Of a stretch of 12,302 nucleotides of DNA, positions 1 through 6,240 are shown in pieces (the first letter of the stretch is position 1; every line of letters begins with the position of its first letter). The DNA comes from Bacilli bacterium (GTDB lineage: Bacteria > Bacillota_I > Bacilli_A > RFN20 > CAG-826). The DNA is taken from positions 1 to 12,302 of the forward strand of contig JAEDDA010000031.1 of NCBI GenBank assembly GCA_016298185.1, written 5' to 3'. A program made the translations under genes and the position numbers. Below the pieces are notes generated by a model. That model searched no databases and was not told the DNA's origin. It saw only the letters and a list, made by a program, of their open reading frames with translations.

Positions 1-5
1 CTCCT
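1..5 (-). promoter_or_regulatory. Ribosome binding site of the next gene beyond the window
   Basis: On the minus strand the last bases read ATAGGAG, a Shine-Dalgarno sequence whose start codon would lie just outside the window. By conserved spc-operon order the gene would be rpmD or rplO, but no codon of it is present, so this is inference from position only. Confidence 0.6.
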
Positions 6-18
6 ATTCAATTATTTT

Positions 19-35
19 ATATCTAATTGAGATAT
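19..35 (-). other. Small perfect hairpin downstream of rpsE
   Basis: Minus strand ATATCT-CAATT-AGATAT, a 6-bp stem with a 5-nt loop, lies between the rpsE stop and the next ribosome binding site. The stem is all A/T-rich and is not followed by a T-run on the minus strand, so it does not look like a terminator of the operon. It may be a weak mRNA stability or translation element, or chance. Confidence 0.3.
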
Positions 36-40
36 TTTTA

Positions 41-667
41 TTATTCTTTGCCACGAAGAGATCTTGTCTCTTTGTAGCTCTTGAGGTTGTTCAAGCCTTG
101 GTTTGTAGCTCTAATGATGTTGATTGGAGCTCTGGAACCATAGACTTTGGAGCAAACGTTACGAACACCTGCTAATTCTAAGACCGCACGAACTGGGCCA
201 CCGGCGATAATACCAGTACCTTCTGGGGCAGGTTTTAGATAGACATTACAAGCACCGTATTTACCAACGACTTCGTGAGAGATGGTTCCACCTTTCACTA
301 AGTGGATGTTAAATAAGTTCTTTTTCGCAGATTCGGATGCTTTCTTAATTGCATCTGGGACTTCAGCGGCTTTACCGACACCGAAGCCATAACGGCCTTT
401 GCCATCGCCGACAACGACGAGGGCGGAGAATTTCATTCTACGGCCACCTTTAACGGTTTTGCTAACACGGTTAATGAAGACAACACGTTCTTCAAATTCT
501 TTTGGTTCGTCTCTTCTATCGCGACGATCGCCACGTTTTCCGTCTCTTGGACGTCTGTCGTTGCGATCACCTCTTGGACGACGATTTTCACGAGCTTCTT
601 TTGGAGCTTCTTCAACAGGAGCTGCTTCAACTGCTGTTTGTTCAGCAACTTTCTTTTCTTCTTCCAT
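41..667 (-). CDS. rpsE: 30S ribosomal protein S5 with N-terminal extension
   Basis: S5 binds 16S rRNA in the 30S body, lines the mRNA entry channel with S3 and S4, and influences decoding accuracy. The core begins near residue 56. It carries the double-stranded-RNA-binding-like S5 N domain with the VKGGRR loop (72-77, the area where spectinomycin-resistance mutations map in other bacteria) and the C domain with GTGIIAGGPVRAVLELAG. The protein has 208 residues, while the usual length is about 165. The excess is an N-terminal tail: acidic/Ala residues 1-25 including APVEEAP, then an Arg/Asp/Gly-rich stretch at 29-53. The start ATG has AAGGAGG 10 nt upstream, and that site begins in the rplR stop codon (TAAGGAGG). 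It is the last complete gene of the cluster here. Identity is certain; the role of the tail is unknown. Confidence 0.98.
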   Translation of the reverse strand: MEEEKKVAEQTAVEAAPVEEAPKEARENRRPRGDRNDRRPRDGKRGDRRDRRDEPKEFEERVVFINRVSKTVKGGRRMKFSALVVVGDGKGRYGFGVGKAAEVPDAIKKASESAKKNLFNIHLVKGGTISHEVVGKYGACNVYLKPAPEGTGIIAGGPVRAVLELAGVRNVCSKVYGSRAPINIIRATNQGLNNLKSYKETRSLRGKE

Positions 668-680
668 TGATTGTTCCTCC

Positions 681-1037
681 TTAGAAGTCTAAGCCAGCTT
701 CACGAGCGGCTTCTGCTAAAGCCTTCACACGGCCGTGATAGATATAACCACTACGGTCGAAGACGACTTTCTTAATATTTTTAGCTAATGCTTTTTCCGC
801 GATATCTGTGCCCACTTTAGCGGCGGCTTCGATGTTGCTACCATTTTCAAGTTTTAACACCATAGAGGAGCTAGAAACTAATGTAACACCTTTAACATCG
901 TCGATTAATTGAGCTTCGATATTCTTATTAGAACGGTAGACGCAAAGTCTTGGTGCTTCTGCGGAACCAGATAATTTGGCTCTCACACGAGCATGTCTAC
1001 GAACACGGGAAATATTTTTATCTTTCTTTGTAACCAT
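681..1037 (-). CDS. rplR: 50S ribosomal protein L18
   Basis: L18 binds 5S rRNA together with L5 and helps place it in the central protuberance. The protein has the family pattern: a basic N-terminus with RVRRHARVRAKLSG, then APRLCVYRSNKNIEAQLIDD and a C-terminal FDRSGYIYHGRVKALAEAAREAGLDF. I chose the ATG at 1037 (118 residues, starting MVTKKDK as in relatives). A TTG two codons upstream at 1043 would give 120 residues, but it lies only 4 nt from AGGA and departs from the usual N-terminus. The ribosome binding region reads AGAAAGGTAGGAATAG. The gene lies 24 nt after rplF, and its TAA stop runs directly into the rpsE Shine-Dalgarno. Confidence 0.97.
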   Translation of the reverse strand: MVTKKDKNISRVRRHARVRAKLSGSAEAPRLCVYRSNKNIEAQLIDDVKGVTLVSSSSMVLKLENGSNIEAAAKVGTDIAEKALAKNIKKVVFDRSGYIYHGRVKALAEAAREAGLDF

Positions 1038-1061
1038 AAACAACTATTCCTACCTTTCTAA

Positions 1062-1604
1062 TTATTTACCAGCAGCACGTTTGCCTTCTTTTGTAGCAAC
1101 GTACTCGCCTTTGTAACGGATACCTTTACCTAGATATGGCTCTGGTGAACGGACTTCTCTAATACGAGCAGCAGTTTGACCAACAGCTTGTTTGTCGATA
1201 CCTTCAACATCAATGTTAACGGCATCTGTGACTGTGACTTTAACACCTTCGTTTGGAACGATGGTGACGGTATGGCTGTATCCGGCCCATAAGACTAAGT
1301 TTTCACCTTGTAATTGGGCTTTATAACCAATACCACGCATTTCTAGGGATTTCTTATAACCTTGGGAGACACCGACGACTGCGTTATGAACATTCGCACG
1401 GACTGTACCATGGTTTTGTTTGGTTTGTTTTTGTTCATTTTGTCTGGTGAAGGAGACGATATTGCCTTCGACTTTCATGTCGATACCGGTATTTAAGGAA
1501 ACGAGTAATGTTCCTTTAGGACCTGTAACTTTGGCGTAACCGTTTTCTTCAACGACTGTAACACCGGCTGGAAGTTCAATGTGTTTATTACCAATTCTTG
1601 ACAT
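1062..1604 (-). CDS. rplF: 50S ribosomal protein L6
   Basis: L6 binds 23S rRNA near the factor-binding centre and the sarcin-ricin loop region and is needed for large-subunit assembly. At 180 residues it has the normal length and two tandem L6 domains. The start MSRIGNKHIELPAGVTV is typical. The C-terminal domain holds the conserved KQAVGQTAARIREVRSPEPYLGKGIRYKGE (spanning about 138-167), the family signature region. The ribosome binding site is AGGAGG 9 nt upstream of the ATG and overlaps the junction after the rpsH stop (TAATAGGAGG). No anomaly is seen. Confidence 0.98.
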   Translation of the reverse strand: MSRIGNKHIELPAGVTVVEENGYAKVTGPKGTLLVSLNTGIDMKVEGNIVSFTRQNEQKQTKQNHGTVRANVHNAVVGVSQGYKKSLEMRGIGYKAQLQGENLVLWAGYSHTVTIVPNEGVKVTVTDAVNIDVEGIDKQAVGQTAARIREVRSPEPYLGKGIRYKGEYVATKEGKRAAGK

Positions 1605-1618
1605 AAACGTTCCTCCTA

Positions 1619-2011
1619 TTACCAGATGTAGGCGATGACTTCGCCGCCGATACCTAAGGTTCTAGCTTTTGCATCAGTCATAACACCTTGACTTGTAGAG
1701 ATGACTGCGATACCTAAGCCTTTTAAGACCTTTGGAAGTTTTTCACAACCAACGTTAACACGTAAGCCTGGTTTACTGATCTTCTTTAAACCGGAGATAA
1801 CTCTTGTACCATCAGCTGCGTATTTTAAGGTAATGATCATTTCTTTTTTGACTTCGCCTTTAACTTTGTAGTCAACGATGAAGCCTTCTTCTTTCAAAAT
1901 CTTCGCAATTTCGATTTTCATCTTGCTAGCGGGGACTTTGACTGATTCATGTTTTAATGCGTTTGCGTTACGAATTCTGGTAAGCATATCCGCAATTGGA
2001 TCTGACATCAT
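1619..2011 (-). CDS. rpsH: 30S ribosomal protein S8
   Basis: S8 is a primary 16S rRNA binding protein of the 30S platform. In E. coli it is also the translational repressor of the spc operon, though I see no clear copy of its 16S target here. The protein has 130 residues, the usual size. It starts MMSDPIADMLTRIRNAN, as in Bacillus-type S8, and ends with the signature STSQGVMTDAKARTLGIGGEVIAYIW. Two ATGs stand in a row (2011 and 2008). The first is annotated; the second is equally possible and is 3 nt further from AGGAGG, which lies 11 nt upstream of the first. The Shine-Dalgarno directly follows the rpsN stop. Confidence 0.97.
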   Translation of the reverse strand: MMSDPIADMLTRIRNANALKHESVKVPASKMKIEIAKILKEEGFIVDYKVKGEVKKEMIITLKYAADGTRVISGLKKISKPGLRVNVGCEKLPKVLKGLGIAVISTSQGVMTDAKARTLGIGGEVIAYIW

Positions 2012-2029
2012 AATTACTATTTCCTCCTA

Positions 2030-2215
2030 TTACCAAGATGATTTTTTCATGCCTGGAATTTCACCTTTATAGGCTAATTCTCTGATACAGATACGGCATA
2101 AATGGAATTTTGAATAGACAGAGTGAGGACGTCCACAACGTTCACATCTTGTGTATTCTCTAACTTTGTATTTTTGAGGTCTGCTTTGACGGACCTTTAA
2201 ACTAGTTTTAGCCAT
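2030..2215 (-). CDS. rpsN: 30S ribosomal protein S14, zinc-binding (type Z)
   Basis: S14 sits in the 30S head next to S3, S10 and S19 and is required late in assembly. This is the short, zinc-ribbon form: 61 residues with cysteines 24, 27, 40 and 43 in two CxxC pairs (CERC and CRIC), as expected for the C+ form of Gram-positive bacteria. The longer cysteine-free form has about 89-101 residues. The C-terminus IPGMKKSSW is family-typical. The ribosome binding site AAAGGAGT lies 5 nt before the ATG, immediately after the rplE stop. A dependence on zinc supply is implied by the family; a zinc-independent paralogue, if present, is not in this window. Confidence 0.98.
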   Translation of the reverse strand: MAKTSLKVRQSRPQKYKVREYTRCERCGRPHSVYSKFHLCRICIRELAYKGEIPGMKKSSW

Positions 2216-2229
2216 TGTGTACTCCTTTC

Positions 2230-2901
2230 TTATCTATTGAATGGCATACCCAATAATTCTAATAATGTGTATGCTTCTTCGTCTGTTTTTGCGGTGGTAA
2301 CGATAACGATATCCATACCACGAACTTTTTGCACTTTATCGTATTCGATTTCAGGGAAGATTAATTGTTCCTTGACACCTAATGTGTAGTTACCACGACC
2401 ATCGAAGGCGTTTCTGTTAACGCCACGGAAGTCACGGACACGTGGGAGCGCGATAGAGACTAATTTATCAAAGAAGTCCCACATACGCACGCCGCGTAAA
2501 TCAACCTTACAACCAATTTCTTGACCTTCTCTTAATTTGAAGGAAGCGATGGATTTCTTCGCTTTTGTGACAACTGGTTTTTGACCTGTGATTTGTGATA
2601 ATTCTGCAACAGCTTCTTCTAAGCGTTTGCCATCTTGTGTGGCATCACCACAACCGATGTTGACGACGATCTTAGATAAGCCTGGGATTTGCATTGTAGA
2701 AGAATAATTATATTTTTCTAATAATGCTTTTCTAACTTCGTTTTCATATTTGAGTTTTAAACGAGGTTGGATGGCGGAAACTTTGTTACCGTTGCCTTTC
2801 TTAGCAACTTTCTTTTCCGCTTTTGGGGCTTCAGCCTTTGGAGCTTCAGCTTTTGCTGTGGAGGTTTTCTTCACAGTAGTTTTCTTTGTTTCTTCTGCCA
2901 T
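2230..2901 (-). CDS. rplE: 50S ribosomal protein L5 with N-terminal extension
   Basis: L5 binds 5S rRNA and contacts the P-site tRNA and the 30S head through bridge B1b. The family core starts near residue 46 (PRLKLKYENEVRKALLEKYNYSS) and includes TKAKKSIASFKLREGQEIGCKV, SLALPRVRDFRGV-like sequence and the end VRGMDIVIVTTAKTDEEAYTLLELLGMPF. With the chosen start the protein has 223 residues, against about 179 in Bacillus. The additional roughly 45 residues form a Lys/Ala/Glu/Pro tail with the repeat KAEAPKAEAPKAE. The ATG at 2901 has AAGGAGG 8 nt upstream, starting in the rplX stop (TAAGGAGG). The open frame reaches further upstream to 2979, but that start would overlap rplX and ignore this strong site. 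Confidence 0.97.
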   Translation of the reverse strand: MAEETKKTTVKKTSTAKAEAPKAEAPKAEKKVAKKGNGNKVSAIQPRLKLKYENEVRKALLEKYNYSSTMQIPGLSKIVVNIGCGDATQDGKRLEEAVAELSQITGQKPVVTKAKKSIASFKLREGQEIGCKVDLRGVRMWDFFDKLVSIALPRVRDFRGVNRNAFDGRGNYTLGVKEQLIFPEIEYDKVQKVRGMDIVIVTTAKTDEEAYTLLELLGMPFNR

Positions 2902-2914
2902 GGTTATTTCCTCC

Positions 2915-3220
2915 TTATAGCACTGTACTGCTCTTCTTTGCGTAGCGGACTTTCTTACCTTTGACAACCTTGTGGCCAATTCTTGTTGGTTTCTTGGTCT
3001 TTGGATCGACTAACATAACGTTAGAAGCATCGATTGGAGCATAGATTTCAACAATGCCACCTTCTGGGTTGGCTTGGGTTGGTTTTTTGTGTTTTTTGCG
3101 TAAGTTGACGTTTTCAACGACAACTCTGTTACTTTCAGGAATAACTTTTTGGATTACGCCAGTTTTGCCTTTATCGCGACCTGCGATAACGATGACTGTA
3201 TCACCTTTAACTAAATTCAT
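2915..3220 (-). CDS. rplX: 50S ribosomal protein L24
   Basis: L24 is an assembly-initiator protein that binds the 5' end of 23S rRNA and sits close to the exit of the peptide tunnel. The protein has 101 residues, the normal size. The KOW domain fills the N-terminus (VKGDTVIVIAGRDKGKTGVIQKV, about 4-26), followed by VVVENVNLRKKHKKPTQANPEGGIVEIYAPIDASNVMLVDPK. The ATG is preceded by AAGGAGG 11 nt upstream, and that site overlaps the rplN stop. No anomaly is seen. Confidence 0.97.
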   Translation of the reverse strand: MNLVKGDTVIVIAGRDKGKTGVIQKVIPESNRVVVENVNLRKKHKKPTQANPEGGIVEIYAPIDASNVMLVDPKTKKPTRIGHKVVKGKKVRYAKKSSTVL

Positions 3221-3236
3221 AGTCTTTTATTCCTCC

Positions 3237-3614
3237 TTATAACACTTCTGGTGCGAGGGAGACAATTTTCATGAATCCTTCTTCACCACAATCACGTAAT
3301 TCTCTAGCAACAGGGCCAAAGACACGTGTGCCGATTGGTGCGTTATCATCATTGATAATGACCACAGCATTGTCATCGAATGCGATTGTGGAACCATCTG
3401 GTCTATTGATAGCCTTTTTAGTTCTCACGATAACACATCTAACGACGTCACCTTTTTTCACCTTGCCATTTGGGATAGCATCCTTAACGGCACATTTGAT
3501 AATGTCACCGATGGAAGATGATTTACGGGTTGAACCACCATAGAGGGTGAAAGCACGAACAGAACGTGCACCACTGTTATCAGCGACAACAAGGTTTGTT
3601 TCTTTCTGGATCAT
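3237..3614 (-). CDS. rplN: 50S ribosomal protein L14
   Basis: L14 binds 23S rRNA at the subunit interface, forms bridge B8 and is the docking site of the silencing factor RsfS. The protein starts MIQKETNLVVADNSGAR and ends FGPVARELRDCGEEGFMKIVSLAPEVL. Length is 125 residues against 122 in Bacillus subtilis. The difference is a 3-residue insertion just before FMKIVSLAPEV, where relatives have a short ELRxxx turn. The ATG shares one base with the rpsQ stop (TAATG). Its Shine-Dalgarno AGGAGG is made by the Lys-Glu-Glu codons near the end of rpsQ, so translation of the two genes is very probably coupled. Confidence 0.98.
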   Translation of the reverse strand: MIQKETNLVVADNSGARSVRAFTLYGGSTRKSSSIGDIIKCAVKDAIPNGKVKKGDVVRCVIVRTKKAINRPDGSTIAFDDNAVVIINDDNAPIGTRVFGPVARELRDCGEEGFMKIVSLAPEVL

Positions 3615-4069
3615 TACTTACTTTCCTCCTTGGATTCTTCTTTTGCTTTTTCGCTAACCTTTCTAGCAGCAGGTTTCTTAGCAGGAACTTCTTCCGCTTT
3701 GACTTCTTCTACTTTAGGTTCTTCTTTTGCTTCTTCAGCAACTTCTTCTGTTTTGATTTCAGTTTCAAGAATTTCTTCTTTTAATTCTGCTTCAGCTTCT
3801 TTAACAGACATGACGGCTTTCTTATCGATGCTCACTAATCTGAATCTCTTTGTAGCACTTAAGCGTCTTGTTTCCATAATGGTAACTGTGTCGCCATTCT
3901 TTGCTTCATTGTTTTCATCATGAGCGTAGTATTTTTTACCGTATTTGACACGCTTGCCGTATTTGCTGTGTCTTTTATGTGTTTCAACAAGGACGACGAT
4001 TGTTTTATCGTTCTTATCGCTTACGACAACACCTTGGACGGTACGACGGGCTTGAACTTTTCTTTCCAT
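3614..4069 (-). CDS. rpsQ: 30S ribosomal protein S17 with long acidic/basic C-terminal tail
   Basis: S17 is a primary 16S rRNA binder of the 30S body with an OB fold. Residues 1-87 are a complete S17 (VVVSDKNDKTIVVLVETHKRHSKYGKRVKYGKKYYAHDEN, then GDTVTIMETRRLSATKRFRLV). Bacterial S17 usually ends there. This protein continues to 151 residues with about 64 residues rich in Glu, Lys and Ala and poor in hydrophobics, which I expect to be helical or disordered. The last codons (KEESKEESK) also provide the rplN ribosome binding site, so the tail's DNA has a second role. The start ATG follows AGGAGG at 8 nt, which overlaps the rpmC TAG stop (TAGGAGG). Frameshift is unlikely because the tail ends in a correctly placed TAATG junction. 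Confidence 0.97.
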   Translation of the reverse strand: MERKVQARRTVQGVVVSDKNDKTIVVLVETHKRHSKYGKRVKYGKKYYAHDENNEAKNGDTVTIMETRRLSATKRFRLVSIDKKAVMSVKEAEAELKEEILETEIKTEEVAEEAKEEPKVEEVKAEEVPAKKPAARKVSEKAKEESKEESK

Positions 4070-4081
4070 GCGTCAATCCTC

Positions 4082-4279
4082 CTATTTACTTGCGAGTTCG
4101 CGTTCTCTTAATACTAAGTTAACACGCGCGATGTCTTTTCTAACTCCGATGACATCTTCTGGTTTTTCGAGAGCACCGACAGCTTTCTTTCTGCGGAGTT
4201 CGAAGAGTTGTTCCTTTAAGGAATAGAGTTTTTCTTTTAATTCTGCTGTGGTTAATTCACGGACTTCATTAATTTTCAT
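4082..4279 (-). CDS. rpmC: 50S ribosomal protein L29
   Basis: L29 is a small two-helix hairpin protein near the peptide exit, next to L23, where it forms part of the binding area for the signal recognition particle and trigger factor. The protein has 65 residues with the family pattern ELTTAELKEKLYSLKEQLFELRRKKAVGALEKPEDVIGVRKDIARVNLVLRERE. The ATG lies 2 nt after the rplP stop. Its Shine-Dalgarno AAAGGAG is embedded in the final Lys-Gly-Glu codons of rplP. It ends in TAG directly joined to GAGG. Confidence 0.97.
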   Translation of the reverse strand: MKINEVRELTTAELKEKLYSLKEQLFELRRKKAVGALEKPEDVIGVRKDIARVNLVLRERELASK

Positions 4280-4281
4280 GA

Positions 4282-4695
4282 TTACTCTTCTCCTTTCTTA
4301 ACAACTTTACATTTGATTGGGAGTTTGTAAGCCGCTAAACGAAGAGCTTCTCTAGCGCTTTCTTCAGCAATACCGCTCATTTCGAACATAATAGCTCCTT
4401 GGCGGACTACTGCTACCCAATCTTCTGGGGAACCTTTACCAGAACCCATACGGGTGCCGGCGGCTTTCTTTGTTTTAGCTAAGTGTGGGAAGATTCTAAT
4501 AAAGATCTTGCCACCTCTTTTGGTATAACGGGAAATGACGACACGAGCCGCTTCAATTTGGCGGGCTGTGATCCAAGCACCTTCAAGTGCTTCTAGTCCG
4601 AATTCACCAAATGCAACAGTGTTACCAGATGTTGCTTTGCCTTCATATTTAATAATATGAGGACGACGATATTTCACACGATTTGGTTGTAACAT
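4282..4695 (-). CDS. rplP: 50S ribosomal protein L16
   Basis: L16 organises the A-site region and the central protuberance base of the large subunit and is needed for late 50S maturation. The protein has 137 residues (144 in Bacillus subtilis), with the N-terminal MLQPNRVKYRRPH, GEFGLEALEGAWITARQIEAARV (about 30-52) and RMGSGKGSPEDWVAVVRQG (about 81-99). The ATG lies 2 nt behind the rpsC TAG. The Shine-Dalgarno AAAGGAG lies inside the last rpsC codons. It lacks the acidic tail some relatives have. No anomaly is seen. Confidence 0.97.
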   Translation of the reverse strand: MLQPNRVKYRRPHIIKYEGKATSGNTVAFGEFGLEALEGAWITARQIEAARVVISRYTKRGGKIFIRIFPHLAKTKKAAGTRMGSGKGSPEDWVAVVRQGAIMFEMSGIAEESAREALRLAAYKLPIKCKVVKKGEE

Positions 4696-4697
4696 GA

Positions 4698-5384
4698 CTA
4701 TTCTCCTTTCTCTTCAGAAGATTTCTTTTGAAGTTCAGGGCGAATTTCACCACGGCAGATCCACACTTTGACGCCTAAGCGACCATATTGTGTAGCAGCA
4801 TGGCAAATCGCGAAGTCGATATCACTGCGGAGTGTATGTAGAGGAATAACACCTTCTTTATAACCTTCGCTACGTGCGATATCTGCACCGCCTAAACGGC
4901 CGGAGACGACTGTACGGATACCTTTAGCACCGGACTTACGAACTCTTTGAATGGCTTTCTTTTGAGCGGTTCTAAATGATGCTCTTTCTTCTAATTGTTT
5001 GGCAATTGATTGAGCGACGATGTTGGCATCTAAGTCAGGATTTTTGACTTCGAGGACATCAACGCGGATGGCATCACTCTTAACTAATTTTGATAAATCT
5101 TCTTTAATTTTATTGATGTTCTTACCATCTTGACCGATAACCACGCCTGGACGTGCGACATAGATTGTAATAACAAGGTTTGTGCCTTTGGCATCTTTGC
5201 TGGCGACTCTTTCGATTTCGACGTGAGAGAGCAAGGCATCTTTGAGGTTCTTTTCGAGATATTCACGAACTTTGATATCTTCGTTAAGGAACACATGGTA
5301 TTCTTTTTCGTTTGCGTACCAACGTGAATTCCAATCACGATTGACACCAACACGCATACCTACTGGATTAACTTTTTGACCCAT
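4698..5384 (-). CDS. rpsC: 30S ribosomal protein S3
   Basis: S3 forms the mRNA entry site with S4 and S5 and takes part in the ribosomal helicase activity. At 228 residues it has the usual length. It starts MGQKVNPVGMRVGV, carries a type II KH domain with GxxG as IGQDGKNI (83-90), and a C-terminal S3 domain with basic residues FRTAQKKAIQRVRKSGAKG (137-155) followed by SGRLGGADIARSE. The ATG has AGGAGG 10 nt upstream, fused to the rplV TAG stop. Its own last codons supply the rplP ribosome binding site. Confidence 0.98.
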   Translation of the reverse strand: MGQKVNPVGMRVGVNRDWNSRWYANEKEYHVFLNEDIKVREYLEKNLKDALLSHVEIERVASKDAKGTNLVITIYVARPGVVIGQDGKNINKIKEDLSKLVKSDAIRVDVLEVKNPDLDANIVAQSIAKQLEERASFRTAQKKAIQRVRKSGAKGIRTVVSGRLGGADIARSEGYKEGVIPLHTLRSDIDFAICHAATQYGRLGVKVWICRGEIRPELQKKSSEEKGE

Positions 5385-5397
5385 TGATGTTTTCCTC

Positions 5398-5913
5398 CTA
5401 TCTCATTTTGACCACCACTGTTAAGTGGCAGTTTCTTTTTACTAAACCAGAAGCAGAACCTTTAGCTCTTGGTAAGTATCTTTTCATTCTTAAGCCATCA
5501 TTTGCCCAGATTTGAGCGATGTATAAGCTATCTTCATCCATACCGAAGTTGTTAACAGCGTTAGCAGCAGCGGATTTGATTAACTTGCTGACTGGTTCGG
5601 ATGCGGCACGGTTTGTCATTGCTAATAAACCTAATGCTTCTTTAACATTCTTACCTCTAACAAGGTCGATAACTAATCTGGCTTTACGAGGAGTAAGTCT
5701 AACGTTCTTTGCGATAGCGCGTGCTTCTGTTGGAGCAGGTTTCTTTGGAGCTTCGACTTTCTTCTCAGCTTTTTTCGCAGCAGCCTTTTTGGCTGTTGCT
5801 TTCTTAGGAGCTTCTTCAACTGGAGCTTTTACTTCTTCAACTGGTTCAGCCTTTTTAACTGCTTTCTTAGGAGCAGCGGCTTTCTTAGCAGTTGTTTTCT
5901 TTTCTTCTGCCAT
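5398..5913 (-). CDS. rplV: 50S ribosomal protein L22 with N-terminal extension
   Basis: L22 contacts all domains of 23S rRNA, and its long beta-hairpin lines the peptide tunnel constriction. The core begins near residue 62 (TEARAIAKNVRLTPRKARLVIDLVRG) and ends with the hairpin RMKRYLPRAKGSASGLVKR. With the ATG at 5913 there are 171 residues, against about 113 in Bacillus. The first roughly 60 are a Lys/Ala/Glu/Pro tail containing AKKAAAKKAEKK and APVEEAP. That ATG has AGGAGG at an ideal 7 nt; a TTG at 5919 is too close to the site and is rejected. In the tunnel tip a Ser (153) and a Gly (156) stand where E. coli has Arg92 and Arg95, which differs from most L22. The Shine-Dalgarno is joined to the rpsS stop as TAGGAGG. 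Confidence 0.97.
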   Translation of the reverse strand: MAEEKKTTAKKAAAPKKAVKKAEPVEEVKAPVEEAPKKATAKKAAAKKAEKKVEAPKKPAPTEARAIAKNVRLTPRKARLVIDLVRGKNVKEALGLLAMTNRAASEPVSKLIKSAAANAVNNFGMDEDSLYIAQIWANDGLRMKRYLPRAKGSASGLVKRNCHLTVVVKMR

Positions 5914-5924
5914 GTTCAAACCTC

Positions 5925-6218
5925 CTATTTACCGGCGGCAGCTGCTTTATCTTCAGCTGTGTGGCCTGTGTGTCCGGTGAACTTTCTTGTTGGAGCGAAT
6001 TCACCGAGTTTATGTCCGACCATATCTTCTGTGACATACACAGAGATGTGTTCTTTACCGTTATAAACTGCAAAGGTGTGTCCGACAAATTGTGGGAATA
6101 TTGTGCTTCTACGGGACCATGTTTTGATGATCTCTTTTTTATTAGCTGCGTTTAAGGCTTCAACTTTTCTCATTAATGGTTCATCCACGAATGGGCCTTT
6201 TTTCAAACTTCTTGCCAT
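5925..6218 (-). CDS. rpsS: 30S ribosomal protein S19
   Basis: S19 lies in the 30S head, pairs with S13 and contacts the A-site tRNA and bridge B1a. The protein has 97 residues against about 92. It starts MARSLKKGPFVDEPLMRKV and carries TWSRRSTIFPQFVGHTFAVYNGKEHISVYVTEDMVGHKLGEFAPTRKFTGH. The small excess is a C-terminal HTAEDKAAAAGK that is Ala/Lys-rich, a mild version of the tails seen in neighbours. AGGAGG lies 10 nt before the ATG, right after the rplB stop. Confidence 0.97.
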   Translation of the reverse strand: MARSLKKGPFVDEPLMRKVEALNAANKKEIIKTWSRRSTIFPQFVGHTFAVYNGKEHISVYVTEDMVGHKLGEFAPTRKFTGHTGHTAEDKAAAAGK

Positions 6219-6240
6219 AATTCATTTTCCTCCTTCTGCA

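Noticed and set aside
19..46. Plus-strand terminator (hairpin followed by TTTTTATTATT)
   Set aside because: No plus-strand gene precedes it in the window, so a plus-strand terminator has no supported purpose.
399..692. Plus-strand open frame opposite the S5 tail
   Set aside because: It is antisense to rpsE, Arg/Ser/Leu-rich as a mirror of the low-complexity tail, with no ribosome binding site and no recognisable domain.
1038..1043. TTG start for rplR two codons upstream of the ATG
   Set aside because: It leaves only 4 nt to AGGA, and relatives begin at the MVTK-type methionine; the ATG at 1037 is preferred.
2800..2880. DNA repeats in the L5, L22 and S17 tails as tandem repeats or mobile insertions
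   Set aside because: The repeats are short codon-level low complexity (Lys, Ala, Glu, Pro) without target duplications or inverted ends.
2902..2979. Longer rplE reading frame with 26 extra residues
   Set aside because: It would overlap the end of rplX and bypass a strong AAGGAGG with correct spacing to the ATG at 2901.
5084..5353. Minus-strand frame overlapping rpsC in another phase
   Set aside because: It lies fully inside the well-supported S3 gene and has no ribosome binding site or family likeness.
5914..5919. TTG start for rplV
   Set aside because: It lies almost on top of the Shine-Dalgarno, while the ATG at 5913 has ideal 7-nt spacing.
5519..5980. Long plus-strand open frame opposite rplV
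   Set aside because: It mirrors the Ala/Lys-rich L22 tail (giving Ala/Phe/Leu repeats), crosses the rplV-rpsS junction, and shows no start signal.
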